Below are positions 7,772-14,452 of a stretch of DNA of 64,000 nt, in pieces. This DNA comes from Varibaculum cambriense (GTDB lineage: Bacteria > Actinomycetota > Actinomycetes > Actinomycetales > Actinomycetaceae): the NCBI RefSeq assembly GCF_002848005.1, contig NZ_PKHX01000008.1, positions 52,842 to 116,841 of the forward strand, given 5' to 3'. Both the position numbers and the translations under genes were made by a program. Under the pieces are notes generated by a model that saw only the letters and a list, made by a program, of their open reading frames with translations, did not search any database and was not told the origin of the DNA. Positions within the stretch are counted from its first letter, which is position 1. Each line of letters begins with the position of its first letter.

Positions 7772-8910
7772 TCCTTAACATCGAATATCGTCTTTATCCC
7801 AAGACAAAGCAAGAAAACCTTTTGCAACAAAACTTTGGTTGCTCAAGATGGGTTTACAATCACTTCCTAGAAGAGAAGATAAGATTTTTCAAAGAAACAG
7901 GTAAGTCGCTTAGTTACTGTAAATGCTCCAAGATACTGACCGCTCTTAAAACCCAGGAGGATACTGCTTGGTTGTCCGAGGCTGATTCCACGGCTCTGCA
8001 ACAATCCTTACGTAACCTAGAGGATGCTTTCAAAAACTTTTCCGAGAGAATGCACCAAGGTGTAGGTTTTCCTAGTTTTAAGAAAAAGAAATCTCGTAAA
8101 ACCTATCGCACAACTATCGCAAAGATCGTAGACGATTCCCATGTTTGGATACCCAAAGTTGGGTTGGTAAAAGCTCGGATCAGTAGACCAATACAAGGCA
8201 GAATCACCTCTGCCACCATTAAACAAACCTCGAGTGGCAAGTATTTTATTGTGTTTACTTGTTCTGATATTCCGCAGCCTCCAAAGGCTGAAACCGGTAA
8301 AGCCATTGGAATAGACCTCGGCATTAAGAGCTTAGTTACTACTTCGGACGGAGAAAAGATTGAGGGCGTAGCTGATACACGAAAGCTAGAGAAGAAACTT
8401 GCAAAAGAACAACGGAAACTGTCGAGGAAGAAGAAAGGATCGAATAACCGGAATAAACAAAAAGTAAGGGTAGCAAGAGTCCATGAGAAAATAGCGAGTA
8501 AACGTAGGGATCATTTACATAAGGTGACGGCGAAGCTAATCAGCGAGAACCAAGTGATATGCGCCGAAACCCTAGATGTGTCTGGAATGCTCAAGAACCG
8601 CTACATAGCCAAAAGTATCGCGAATCAAAGTTTCGCCACCATCCTCGGCTTTTTAGAATATAAAGCCAAGCTCAAGGGCAAGACTTTTGTTCAGGTGGGT
8701 AAGGAATTTGCATCTTCCAAAATCTGCCATGTTTGCGGGGTTAGGGAAGAGAAAATGCCTGCGTCCAAGCGCAGATGGAAGTGCAAATCCTGTGGCGCTA
8801 GGCATGACCGGGATATTAACGCAGCCGAGAACATTTTGGCTGAAGGAATAAGAATCTTAAACGGTACCGAGGGACACTCGGGAACCGCAGCAATAACTGT
8901 TGCTGCATAG
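7768..8910 (+). CDS. tnpB: TnpB RNA-guided nuclease (full length)
   Basis: 380 residues, apparently intact. It has an N-terminal helix-turn-helix OrfB domain, RuvC motifs GIDLGIKS near 188, ICAETLDV near 268 and HDRDINAAEN near 348, and a zinc finger CHVCG...CKSCG between the last two. TnpB cuts DNA next to a target-adjacent motif using a guide RNA from the IS right end. It overlaps tnpA by 4 bp. The active-site residues look complete, so it may be functional. Confidence 0.93.
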   Translation: MILNIEYRLYPKTKQENLLQQNFGCSRWVYNHFLEEKIRFFKETGKSLSYCKCSKILTALKTQEDTAWLSEADSTALQQSLRNLEDAFKNFSERMHQGVGFPSFKKKKSRKTYRTTIAKIVDDSHVWIPKVGLVKARISRPIQGRITSATIKQTSSGKYFIVFTCSDIPQPPKAETGKAIGIDLGIKSLVTTSDGEKIEGVADTRKLEKKLAKEQRKLSRKKKGSNNRNKQKVRVARVHEKIASKRRDHLHKVTAKLISENQVICAETLDVSGMLKNRYIAKSIANQSFATILGFLEYKAKLKGKTFVQVGKEFASSKICHVCGVREEKMPASKRRWKCKSCGARHDRDINAAENILAEGIRILNGTEGHSGTAAITVAA

Positions 8911-8999
8911 CTTGCGGAGTAGATGTAAGACCAAGCCCTCGGGCGAGGCAATCAACGTTGAAGCAAGAATCCCCCGGATTTATCCGTGGGGAGTGTCAA
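8911..8999 (+). ncRNA. IS right end and probable omegaRNA 3' part
   Basis: No coding frame. The terminal hairpin CCCCCGGAT/ATCCGTGGGG (about 8970-8992) is followed by TCAA. In characterised TnpB systems the omegaRNA covers the 3' end of tnpB through the right end, with the guide taken from sequence just outside it, here from about 9000. The RNA itself is inferred. Confidence 0.45.
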
Positions 9000-9063
9000 G
9001 ATGGGTTTTGGACGGATACAAGTCGCCAATCGAAGAAAACACCAAGCACTGATTCTTTGCCCT

Positions 9064-9900
9064 TAGTGGCACTTTTAGGGGTTCAAAAGTGCCAAAAGTG
9101 CCAGTCGGTGTCTTAAAAGTGCCACTTTGAGATACGGCCTAAAACCTATGGTTACCAGCTAAGACGTTTGTAAAAGTGCCTGAAGTGCCAGAAGTGCCAC
9201 TTTTGGGAAGCACTCTCCTACTTACATAGTTATTGTTTTTGTTTCTTACCCCCGTGTGGACTTAGAAAATCACCAAAACCGACTATTTAAGGCGCGAAAT
9301 CCCTCTGGGAGGGATGAAGAGTGCCATTTTTGCCCTCGATTGGCACTTGGAAGAGAAGCAAAAGTGCCAATTTTTTAAGTGAAGTGGCACTTTTAGGGGT
9401 TCAAAAGTGCCAAAAGTGCCACTCGGTTACCCAAAAGTGCCACTTTGGGATACGGTCGCAAACCTATGGTTACCAGTGTAAACGCTTGTAAAAGTGCCAA
9501 AAGTGCCAAAAGTGCCACTTTTTACAGGTACACTCCTATACTCACAGAATTATTTATTTTCTTTCCGATCCATACCGAAATTCTCTCTCACCCAAGAATT
9601 GTAGTAAATATATAGTAAAATATAAGTATAATCTATATATATAATATATAAATTTAATTTTCTTGACGAATTATATTATCTAAGGGCAGTTTCCAGTGTT
9701 TTGGCACTTATATTTCTGTATATAGGAGAGTACTTCCCAAAAGTGGCACTTTTGGCACTTCTGGCACTTTTGATTATATTACCCCAGGTCAAACCTATTT
9801 TGACGAAAAATCCAAAGTGGCACTTTTGGCACTCCGACTGGCACTTCTGGCACTTTTAGTGGCACTTTTAAGATCCAAAGTGGCACTTTTGAAGAAAATC
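9064..9900. repeat. Iteron array with AT-rich core: candidate replication origin
   Basis: About 26 copies of AGTGCCA or its complement TGGCACT, often in tandem pairs or palindromes such as AAAAGTGCCACTTTT. They form three related units of about 170 bp: two direct (from about 9066 and 9383) and one inverted (about 9715-9895). The units share AGTGGCACTTTTAGGGGTTC and a conserved CTCCTAyWtACA edge. Between units two and three lies a run of almost pure A/T (9600-9662). Iterons flanking an AT-rich unwinding region are the hallmark of plasmid-type origins; a centromere (parS-like) array for the ParA-like protein is the main alternative. No gene is seen from 9000 to 10058. Confidence 0.65.
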
Positions 9901-10059
9901 TAGCCCAAAAATGCGGAAATTTAATTCCCGACGAAGAAGTCTTGCTCCCAAAACGAACCTAGACGGTTCTTTGCCTATTTTACTTTAGTTTTGCTTTAGA
10001 GGCTGTTTTTAGCACTTTCAAAAGTGGATTTCACGCCCGGACACAAGCCAAATTCTCCC

Positions 10060-10078
10060 CGCGCCCCACATAGGAGGC
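10060..10078 (+). promoter_or_regulatory. 19-bp element promoter before RNA unit 1
   Basis: CGCGCCCCACATAGGAGGC; +1 predicted at 10079, the first base of helix A. The TACATA box is degenerate here (CACATA). Confidence 0.65.
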
Positions 10079-10192
10079 GTGGCAGGAAGATACCAAGGCG
10101 AGCGCAGTCTTGGAACCAAAAGGGGCAGGCAGTCTGCCACCGCTACCACTAACCCGGTGATAGCGCGTAAAGCTGCCTGGCCCGCGCGCAAG
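10079..10192 (+). ncRNA. Double-pseudoknot RNA, unit 1 (leader of the 10198 gene)
   Basis: Helices in order: A GTGGCAG with CTGCCAC; B CCAAGGC/GTCTTGG closing loop GAGCGCA; C GGGGCAGGCAG with CTGCCTGGCCC (10 of 11 pairs), which straddles A' and so makes a pseudoknot; D CGCTA...TAGCG between A' and C'. The 3' tail CGCGCGCAAG can pair with the B loop (GCGC/GCGC). The tail ends 5 nt before the next ATG, so folding could affect translation of that gene. Confidence 0.75.
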
Positions 10193-10197
10193 AAACG

Positions 10198-10554
10198 ATG
10201 GAAGAAAACGTATATCCAAAACAATTAACTCCCCCTCAGCAGGCGCTAGCAATCGAGCTGGGCGGGTTGCTGCTTTTTTCTTGGAAGCAGACTGAACTGA
10301 ACTTTCCAGCCTTGGTCTTGGAGGCAGTATTTACCGCCACCGAAGATGGCTTGCAAATGGACCATGGCGCGTTCTCCGAAACTGATTCGATGGAATGGGA
10401 ACTGGGCGAGCTGGAAGAAGATATTCGCGCTCTGGCAGAAAGACTTTGGAAGAAAATGGGCAGAGACTGGAAAGTACTGGTCATCTCGATCGATCCGGTG
10501 ACTAGATTCTGTGAGCAAACCTTTTTCGGAAAGAAAACCTCGCGCCCTACATAA
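10198..10554 (+). CDS. Small acidic protein of unknown function
   Basis: 118 residues. An amphipathic N-terminus (LTPPQQALAIELGGLLLFSWKQ) is followed by an acidic middle (WELGELEEDIRALAERLWKKMG) and a beta-rich C-terminus; not recognised. ATG 10198 follows the conserved tail of RNA unit 1 with no clear Shine-Dalgarno sequence. The stop TAA lies inside the next 19-bp promoter (CTACATAAG), so the last residues SRPT are encoded by the promoter motif. Expression is probably controlled through the RNA leader. Confidence 0.6.
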   Translation: MEENVYPKQLTPPQQALAIELGGLLLFSWKQTELNFPALVLEAVFTATEDGLQMDHGAFSETDSMEWELGELEEDIRALAERLWKKMGRDWKVLVISIDPVTRFCEQTFFGKKTSRPT

Positions 10555-10559
10555 GAAGC
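10541..10559 (+). promoter_or_regulatory. 19-bp element promoter before RNA units 2-3
   Basis: CGCGCCCTACATAAGAAGC; +1 at 10560. It overlaps the end of the upstream gene. Confidence 0.7.
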
Positions 10560-10672
10560 GTGGCAGAAACGGACGGGGCTTGCACGGTCCTGACCCAAGG
10601 AACACTCGGTCTGCCACGGCGGGGGTGTCACCTCCCCTCGCTTGCTATAGCCGAGCGTTCCAAGTGCGCAAG
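10560..10672 (+). ncRNA. Double-pseudoknot RNA, unit 2 (first of tandem pair)
   Basis: A GTGGCAGA/TCTGCCAC; B CGGGGC/GTCCTG with loop TTGCACG; C GGAACACTCGG/CCGAGCGTTCC; D a GC-rich hairpin GCGGGGGTG...CACCTCCCC. The tail CCAAGTGCGCAAG carries GTGC, complementary to GCAC in this unit's B loop, where other units have GCGC in both places. It runs directly into unit 3. Confidence 0.75.
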
Positions 10673-10780
10673 GTGGCAGGTTGATGCAGGGCTGCGCAGT
10701 CCTGATCCAAAGGAGTAGCTGGTCTGCCACGGCGGGGTTTCCTTTCCCCCGCTACTTGATGCCAGCTGCTTCAAGCGCAA
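10673..10780 (+). ncRNA. Double-pseudoknot RNA, unit 3 (second of tandem pair)
   Basis: A GTGGCAG/CTGCCAC; B CAGGGC/GTCCTG with loop TGCGCA; C GGAGTAGCTGG/CCAGCTGCTTC (11 pairs, two of them G-U); D GGCGGGG/CCCCCGCT; tail CAAGCGCAAG. It has no promoter of its own and is joined to unit 2; an intrinsic terminator follows immediately. Confidence 0.75.
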
Positions 10781-10837
10781 GCCGCAGGGCATGGGTTTTT
10801 GTTGACTCTTCCCGTGCCTTGCGGCATTTTCTTTTTC
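10781..10837 (+). terminator. Intrinsic terminator after RNA units 2-3
   Basis: Stem GCCGCAGGGCATGGG/CCCGTGCCTTGCGGC followed by ATTTTCTTTTT. It abuts the conserved RNA tail. Confidence 0.85.
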
Positions 10838-10848
10838 CAAATTGGCCA

Positions 10849-10867
10849 TGCGCCCTACATAGGAGGC
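10849..10867 (+). promoter_or_regulatory. 19-bp element promoter before RNA unit 4
   Basis: TGCGCCCTACATAGGAGGC; +1 at 10868. It starts 12 bp after the terminator T-run, leaving no room for a separate upstream promoter. Confidence 0.7.
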
Positions 10868-10958
10868 GTGGCGGAGGAATCCAGGGCTAGCGCGGTCCTG
10901 ATCCCAGGGGCAATCGGTCGCCACAAAACTCCAATTGCCGGTTGCCCCAAGCGCAAAG
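10868..10958 (+). ncRNA. Double-pseudoknot RNA, unit 4 (leader of the 11017 gene)
   Basis: A GTGGCG/CGCCAC; B CAGGGC/GTCCTG with loop TAGCGCG; C GGGGCAATCGG/CCGGTTGCCCC (11 pairs with one wobble); no D hairpin; tail CCAAGCGCAAAG. About 58 nt of leader follow before the next gene. Confidence 0.75.
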
Positions 10959-11016
10959 TAGTAAGCTAAAAATAAGGCCAGGGAAAAGTCCCGGCTACCT
11001 GGAGTAAGGAGAAAAC

Positions 11017-11568
11017 ATGGCTGGATATTTTGGCCACTCAATGAGCAACAATGCGGTAGCGGCATACAGCGAGGGCCTGCGCCCAATAACGAAGTGGAAC
11101 AAGAAAGACTTAATCGAGGCCGCCTTAGAAACCGACTGCTGCGCATTTTCGCGCGAGGAACTACAAAGCTGCACTCTGGCCGCCTTGAAGAAGTTCTTGT
11201 TGGAGAATAAAGAATGGCATCATACTTCCAAGCACTTTAATGAAACTGATTTTTGGGGAATAGATGAAGATCGAGTTTCCAACCGGAAAACGCTAACCAA
11301 GATGCGCTCTTTTAAGTCGCCCAAGAAACAAGCTCCGACTGTAACGCACTTGGCGAAGATTCGCTTCGAGGAATGGGTAGGCACCAGAAACAACGGGGCA
11401 TATATGGAAAAACAGTGCCTAGCGATCATCAAGGGCAAGTGGGCATACACACTGAGCGGCAAGAAACATACCACCGCGAAACATTTCCTTCGAGCCTATA
11501 AGTACAAGGAAGCCCCAGAGGGCACCGAAGAAGAGTTTGCACAAATAACCCAAAAATACGACCTTTAA
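11017..11568 (+). CDS. Mobile-element protein of unknown function (SMSNNAVAAY family)
   Basis: 183 residues. The N-terminus GYFGHSMSNNAVAAYSEGLRPITKW resembles small proteins widespread in phages and plasmids of Gram-positive bacteria with no assigned role; this is from memory. The rest is basic and helical with a conserved-looking WVGTRNNGAYMEKQCLAIIKG segment. The start is ATG 11017 after AAGGAG. It forms a pair with the HTH gene 11 bp downstream, both behind RNA unit 4. Confidence 0.65.
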   Translation: MAGYFGHSMSNNAVAAYSEGLRPITKWNKKDLIEAALETDCCAFSREELQSCTLAALKKFLLENKEWHHTSKHFNETDFWGIDEDRVSNRKTLTKMRSFKSPKKQAPTVTHLAKIRFEEWVGTRNNGAYMEKQCLAIIKGKWAYTLSGKKHTTAKHFLRAYKYKEAPEGTEEEFAQITQKYDL

Positions 11569-11579
11569 GGAGCAAAACC

Positions 11580-11912
11580 GTGTTCGCTGATTTTTCTTTG
11601 CAATCATCCATAATGGGACTTACCTCCTCCGATCTGGCGCGTCGCTACGAAGTTGGAGAGCGCACTGCCCGCCGCTGGATTAGCGGTAAAGCCATGCCTC
11701 CCGAACCAGTAGCTGAGGACGTAGCAGAACTGTTTAGGTCTTTCCTGGAATCCCTTGGTTCCATGATTGAGACGCTGGACTTTGGCGGCGAGGTTTTTGA
11801 GCACGTCCTTAGTCCAGACGATCCGAACTATAAGCATCTTCGTCCGCTCGTGCAAGCCGCGTACCTGCTTTGCTGCCTGCGGGGAATCGAAACCGATATT
11901 TCTTTTTCCTGA
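11580..11912 (+). CDS. Small helix-turn-helix protein
   Basis: 110 residues from GTG 11580 (AAGGAG 7 nt upstream). LTSSDLARRYEVGERTARRWISGKAMPP near residues 13-39 is a clear helix-turn-helix of the transposase/regulator type. The remainder is helical with a hydrophobic LVQAAYLLCCL segment. It could be a DNA-binding regulator of this RNA/gene region or a replication accessory factor. Confidence 0.65.
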   Translation: MFADFSLQSSIMGLTSSDLARRYEVGERTARRWISGKAMPPEPVAEDVAELFRSFLESLGSMIETLDFGGEVFEHVLSPDDPNYKHLRPLVQAAYLLCCLRGIETDISFS

Positions 11913-11920
11913 CAATTCTT

Positions 11921-11939
11921 CGCGCCCTACATAGGTGGC
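11921..11939 (+). promoter_or_regulatory. 19-bp element promoter before RNA units 5-6
   Basis: CGCGCCCTACATAGGTGGC; +1 at 11940. Confidence 0.7.
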
Positions 11940-12044
11940 GTGGCAGTGCAATCGGGGATAGCACATTCCCGCACCAAGGAGCAAGCAGACCGCCACAGCG
12001 AGCTGCCTGGCTCGCAGATTACCAATACGCTTGTTCCAAGTGCA
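11940..12044 (+). ncRNA. Double-pseudoknot RNA, unit 5 (first of tandem pair)
   Basis: A GTGGC/GCCAC extended past one mismatch; B CGGGGA/TTCCCG with loop TAGCACA; C GGAGCAAGC/GCTTGTTCC (9 pairs); D GCGAGC/GGCTCGC; tail CCAAGTGCA. The loop GCAC and the tail GTGC are again matched, as in unit 2. A long open frame crosses this unit, but indels between copies are not multiples of three. Confidence 0.75.
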
Positions 12045-12149
12045 TGGCGAAAAGGTACAGGGCTCGCGCAGTCCTGGAGCAAGGAATACTCGGCTCGCCA
12101 CGCGGGGGAGCGATTACCCCCGCGCAACACTGGCTATTCCAAGCGCAAC
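12045..12149 (+). ncRNA. Double-pseudoknot RNA, unit 6 (second of tandem pair)
   Basis: A TGGCGA/TCGCCA; B CAGGGC/GTCCTG with loop TCGCGCA; C GGAATACTCGG/CTGGCTATTCC (10 of 11); D GCGGGGG/CCCCCGC; tail CCAAGCGCAAC. It follows unit 5 directly, without its own promoter, and ends against a terminator. Confidence 0.75.
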
Positions 12150-12208
12150 GCCGCAAGACCTGGCGATTTTCTTCCAATTTTTTCCAGGTCTTGCGGCACT
12201 TCCTTTTC
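12150..12208 (+). terminator. Intrinsic terminator after RNA units 5-6
   Basis: GCCGCAAGACCTGG/CCAGGTCTTGCGGC (14 perfect pairs), then CTTCCTTTTCT. Its layout matches the terminator after units 2-3. Confidence 0.85.
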
Positions 12209-12221
12209 TCAAGCAAATCCT

Positions 12222-12240
12222 CGCGCCCTACATAAGGATC
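12222..12240 (+). promoter_or_regulatory. 19-bp element promoter before RNA unit 7
   Basis: CGCGCCCTACATAAGGATC; +1 at 12241; 14 bp after the terminator. Confidence 0.7.
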
Positions 12241-12338
12241 GTGGCGGACTGACACAGGGCTTGCGCGGTCCTGGGTTTCCAAAAGGGGCAATCGGTCGCC
12301 ACAAATATCTCCATGCAGCCGGTTGCCCCACGCGCATA
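12241..12338 (+). ncRNA. Double-pseudoknot RNA, unit 7 (leader of the 12354 gene)
   Basis: A GTGGCG/CGCCAC; B CAGGGC/GTCCTG with loop TTGCGCG; C GGGGCAATCGG/CCGGTTGCCCC; no D hairpin; tail CACGCGCATAG. Here six bases of the loop (TGCGCG) match the tail (CGCGCA). The tail lies 5 nt before the ribosome site of the next gene. Confidence 0.75.
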
Positions 12339-12353
12339 GACTTGGGAGGGGTT

Positions 12354-12548
12354 TTGGATACCAAAGTAGAAAAGCTGCTGGCGGGACTTAAGCAGCTAGA
12401 ACAAGAAGAGTATTCCCAGTTGTATCTGGCGATTCAGCGCAGTTTCGGGGATGGGCGCCAATCAGCGGCCCACCTTGGAGCAGCGAGAGCATACGGCAAG
12501 GCCGCAAGGCTGGCCAAAGACTATTTCGGCTCGTCCCCGGAAAAATGA
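12354..12548 (+). CDS. Small helical protein behind RNA unit 7
   Basis: 64 residues from TTG 12354, chosen because GGGAGGGG lies just upstream and because upstream sequence is structured RNA. The protein is mostly helical (TKVEKLLAGLKQLEQEEYSQLYLAIQRSFG) and of unknown function. The longer open frame reaching back to 11940 is judged non-coding. It overlaps the end of the convergent gene by 28 bp. Confidence 0.55.
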   Translation: MDTKVEKLLAGLKQLEQEEYSQLYLAIQRSFGDGRQSAAHLGAARAYGKAARLAKDYFGSSPEK

Positions 12549-12979
12549 AAAGTAGTCCCATCCCAGATGCAATCGGCCTTGGTTTTATGGCCATAACAGG
12601 TCAGCACCTTGTTTTTTGGCGGGGCTTTGGCGGTGGCAAAAAAGTTGAAGTCATCATTCTTAGTAGTGACCGCGAGTAGAGATTCTTTCATGCCTGCTTT
12701 GGTGAAGGCTGCGTCCTCATTCGGGCAGTCAGTCTTTTTACCCAGGGTTATTTTTTCGCCTTGCTTTTCGCACTTTCTGAACTCTAGGGTGTCCTTGGTA
12801 AGGCAGGTATAGTCTTTGCCCGTCTGCCAGGCTGCGACTATTGCCGGGTTGTTGGAAACTTCGATCTCTTTTTGCTTGTCCATGTAGAAGTTGGACAAAA
12901 ATGCCAGCGCGGCTAAAGCAAGAGTTACAACCACGCCAAGAATCAACGCGGGGGCTGCCAGTTCTAGTTCTTTCTTCAT
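12521..12979 (-). CDS. Membrane-anchored cysteine-containing protein (paralogue of 24733)
   Basis: 152 residues. One N-terminal membrane helix (ALILGVVVTLALAALAFL) is followed by an exported domain with five cysteines. The pattern YTCLTKDTLEFRKC...ITLGKK...VLTCYG...CIWDG matches the protein at 24733 (YSCLEKGTAKIVEC...VKLGKV...LSCLVAG...CIFDG), so the two are paralogues on one element. It is the last gene of the coupling-protein operon. A possible role as a transfer-channel or exclusion protein is inference from location. Confidence 0.7.
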   Translation of the reverse strand: MKKELELAAPALILGVVVTLALAALAFLSNFYMDKQKEIEVSNNPAIVAAWQTGKDYTCLTKDTLEFRKCEKQGEKITLGKKTDCPNEDAAFTKAGMKESLLAVTTKNDDFNFFATAKAPPKNKVLTCYGHKTKADCIWDGTTFHFSGDEPK

Positions 12980-12997
12980 CTCGCTAGGGGCTATGCG

Positions 12998-14452
12998 TCA
13001 GCCCCAAGCTCCGCTGTAAATCGTGGGTTCAATACCAAGGTTGTTGGAAAAATCCACCCCAATATCTCTAAAACCTTGGGAAGTGGCGCAAGCGGCGGTA
13101 AGCCCAAAATCTACTGTTTCATCTCTGGATTGGGCCGGCTGCATATAAAGGCCTTTTAGCCGGGCGCAAAGCGGGCCAGCATTTTCTACTGGCGGGCATA
13201 AGTCTTTAATGCTCCCCTCTTTGCCGCTAGCGCATTTAACATTTAGGTTCTCTAGGTCGGCAGTTGATTTGTAGTCGGCGGTAAAGTAGTCGGTCCAGCT
13301 GGCCATGCCGATCCGGTTCAAGGCCGGGTGGTCGCCCCATTCTTTACGGATTTCTTTGAACTGGCGGTATAGACCATCCCTCGCGATATGCTGACTGGCT
13401 CCCGCCTCTGATAGGTTCGGCCCGTACAAAAATAGGCAAAACCTGGGGGCATCGAAAAGCCCTGCCCGGTTCATTAAGCGCAAGTATCTACTTATTTTTT
13501 GGTGGGTGCGCTCTGGATTATCGGTGAGTGTAGTTTCCACCATCACCAGCCGTCCATCTTTGATAAAACCTCCGTCGGCGGTTACTGCGAACACTCCGGT
13601 GCCGTCACTTTTTGCGCCTGCCCCCGTTCCAAGCAGCATATCCATATTGCAAATGCCTTCCGGGATAACCGCGTCAAATATGGATGCTCCGCGAAGCAAG
13701 AACTCGGTGGTGGCTATATCGTGCCTAATCCCGGTGGATACTCCCCCGGCCTTTCCCAGTGGGTAGGCTCTCCAAAACGCGGGGGCTGGAATATTTTTTG
13801 CTCTTTTCATCCAACGCGAAGGCGTTCTAGCTCTAATCACCGTTAAATCTTTTGACGTAGATACCGCTTCCCCCAGCGGGTTCGGGGCAATAGAGATCAT
13901 GGTGTGGGCAAACAAGTATTTAAGGAGCGTGCCAAGATGAGGCACATAAGTTAAGGCCTTTAGTTGGCCCAGCGTTACGTTCTTGTATCCCCAAAGAACT
14001 GAGCCAACTTTGGCCACATCTAGCGCTCTAGAATCCAGGTAGCTAACGACTTCGTGGCTTTCAGCTTCTATTGGCTTCGCCATGCCACTTACCTTGCCGA
14101 TAAACCCGGAGTCCTTTAAGGCTTTTAGGTCTTTATGGGTTAGAAAAACAGTGCCCGATCCTTTAACAAACGGGGTGTATATCGGGTCGGGGCGAGTGCC
14201 CCATGCCCAATGTTTTAACCAGTAATCTTTAGGGGATGGCTCGAAAAGATCATCAAAGCCCGCGTCGGGGGCGGGAGCTTGGTCTTGCTCAACTTCGTTA
14301 CTACCGGGGGTAGCATCGGCTACGCCTGCGCTGGAGCCAGGGGCTCCAACCTGCTCGGCGCTGTCCTCAAACAGGCTGTCAAGGAAGTTTTCCTCAAACA
14401 GGTCGGAAAAGCCGTCACCGTCGCCGCCAAAAAGGCTACTGAAGCTATCCAT
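12998..14452 (-). CDS. Replication-relaxation family protein
   Basis: 484 residues from ATG 14452, overlapping the stop of the upstream coupling-protein gene (ATGGATAG). An acidic N-terminus contains the repeated linker APGSSAGVADATPGSNEVEQ. The central to C-terminal region has GIRHDIATTEFLL, then VTADGGFIKDGRLVMVE and QKISRYLRL, the order seen in the replication-relaxation family found beside conjugation genes in Actinobacteria and Firmicutes. It probably helps open or nick DNA at the origin of replication or transfer. The family call rests on motif order remembered, not on a search. Confidence 0.6.
   Translation of the reverse strand: MDSFSSLFGGDGDGFSDLFEENFLDSLFEDSAEQVGAPGSSAGVADATPGSNEVEQDQAPAPDAGFDDLFEPSPKDYWLKHWAWGTRPDPIYTPFVKGSGTVFLTHKDLKALKDSGFIGKVSGMAKPIEAESHEVVSYLDSRALDVAKVGSVLWGYKNVTLGQLKALTYVPHLGTLLKYLFAHTMISIAPNPLGEAVSTSKDLTVIRARTPSRWMKRAKNIPAPAFWRAYPLGKAGGVSTGIRHDIATTEFLLRGASIFDAVIPEGICNMDMLLGTGAGAKSDGTGVFAVTADGGFIKDGRLVMVETTLTDNPERTHQKISRYLRLMNRAGLFDAPRFCLFLYGPNLSEAGASQHIARDGLYRQFKEIRKEWGDHPALNRIGMASWTDYFTADYKSTADLENLNVKCASGKEGSIKDLCPPVENAGPLCARLKGLYMQPAQSRDETVDFGLTAACATSQGFRDIGVDFSNNLGIEPTIYSGAWG

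Larger units (their letters stand above)
7341..8999 (+). mobile_element. IS200/IS605-family element (tnpA + tnpB)
   Basis: A compact element with tnpA and tnpB in one direction. The proposed left border is just after TTAC (7337-7340) and the right border at TCAA (8996-8999). These are the cleavage tetranucleotides known for IS608-like elements; the assignment here is by analogy. The left end is unusually short (32 nt before tnpA) and contains the host element's promoter motif rather than a private left-end hairpin region. Confidence 0.6.

Noticed and set aside
9064..9900. CRISPR array
   Set aside because: Repeats are 7-10 bp, irregularly spaced, in both orientations and without uniform spacers or cas genes; iterons explain them better.
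10079..10192. HDV-like self-cleaving ribozyme
   Set aside because: The helix order differs: in HDV the second pseudoknot strand precedes the P3 hairpin, here helix C follows hairpin B; no catalytic core could be matched.
10236..11146. Several minus-strand open frames (10236-10730, 10628-11146, 11604-12101) that share peptides such as ASYVGRE
   Set aside because: The shared peptides are simply the antisense translation of the 19-bp motif and of the RNA units; no ribosome sites and no independent support.
10079..12338. Type III toxin-antitoxin RNA (ToxI-like tandem pseudoknots)
   Set aside because: Those repeats are about 34-48 nt in strict tandem before a ToxN gene; here units are about 100 nt with a more complex fold and no ToxN-like endoribonuclease is seen.
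10079..12338. omegaRNA decoys of TnpB
   Set aside because: The units show no similarity to the tnpB 3' ends or IS right ends at 808-843 and 8911-8999.
11940..12548. A 202-codon open frame running through RNA units 5-7 into the small gene at 12354
   Set aside because: Indels between RNA copies are not multiples of three and helix pairing is kept instead of codons; only the part after the Shine-Dalgarno sequence at about 12345 is accepted as coding.
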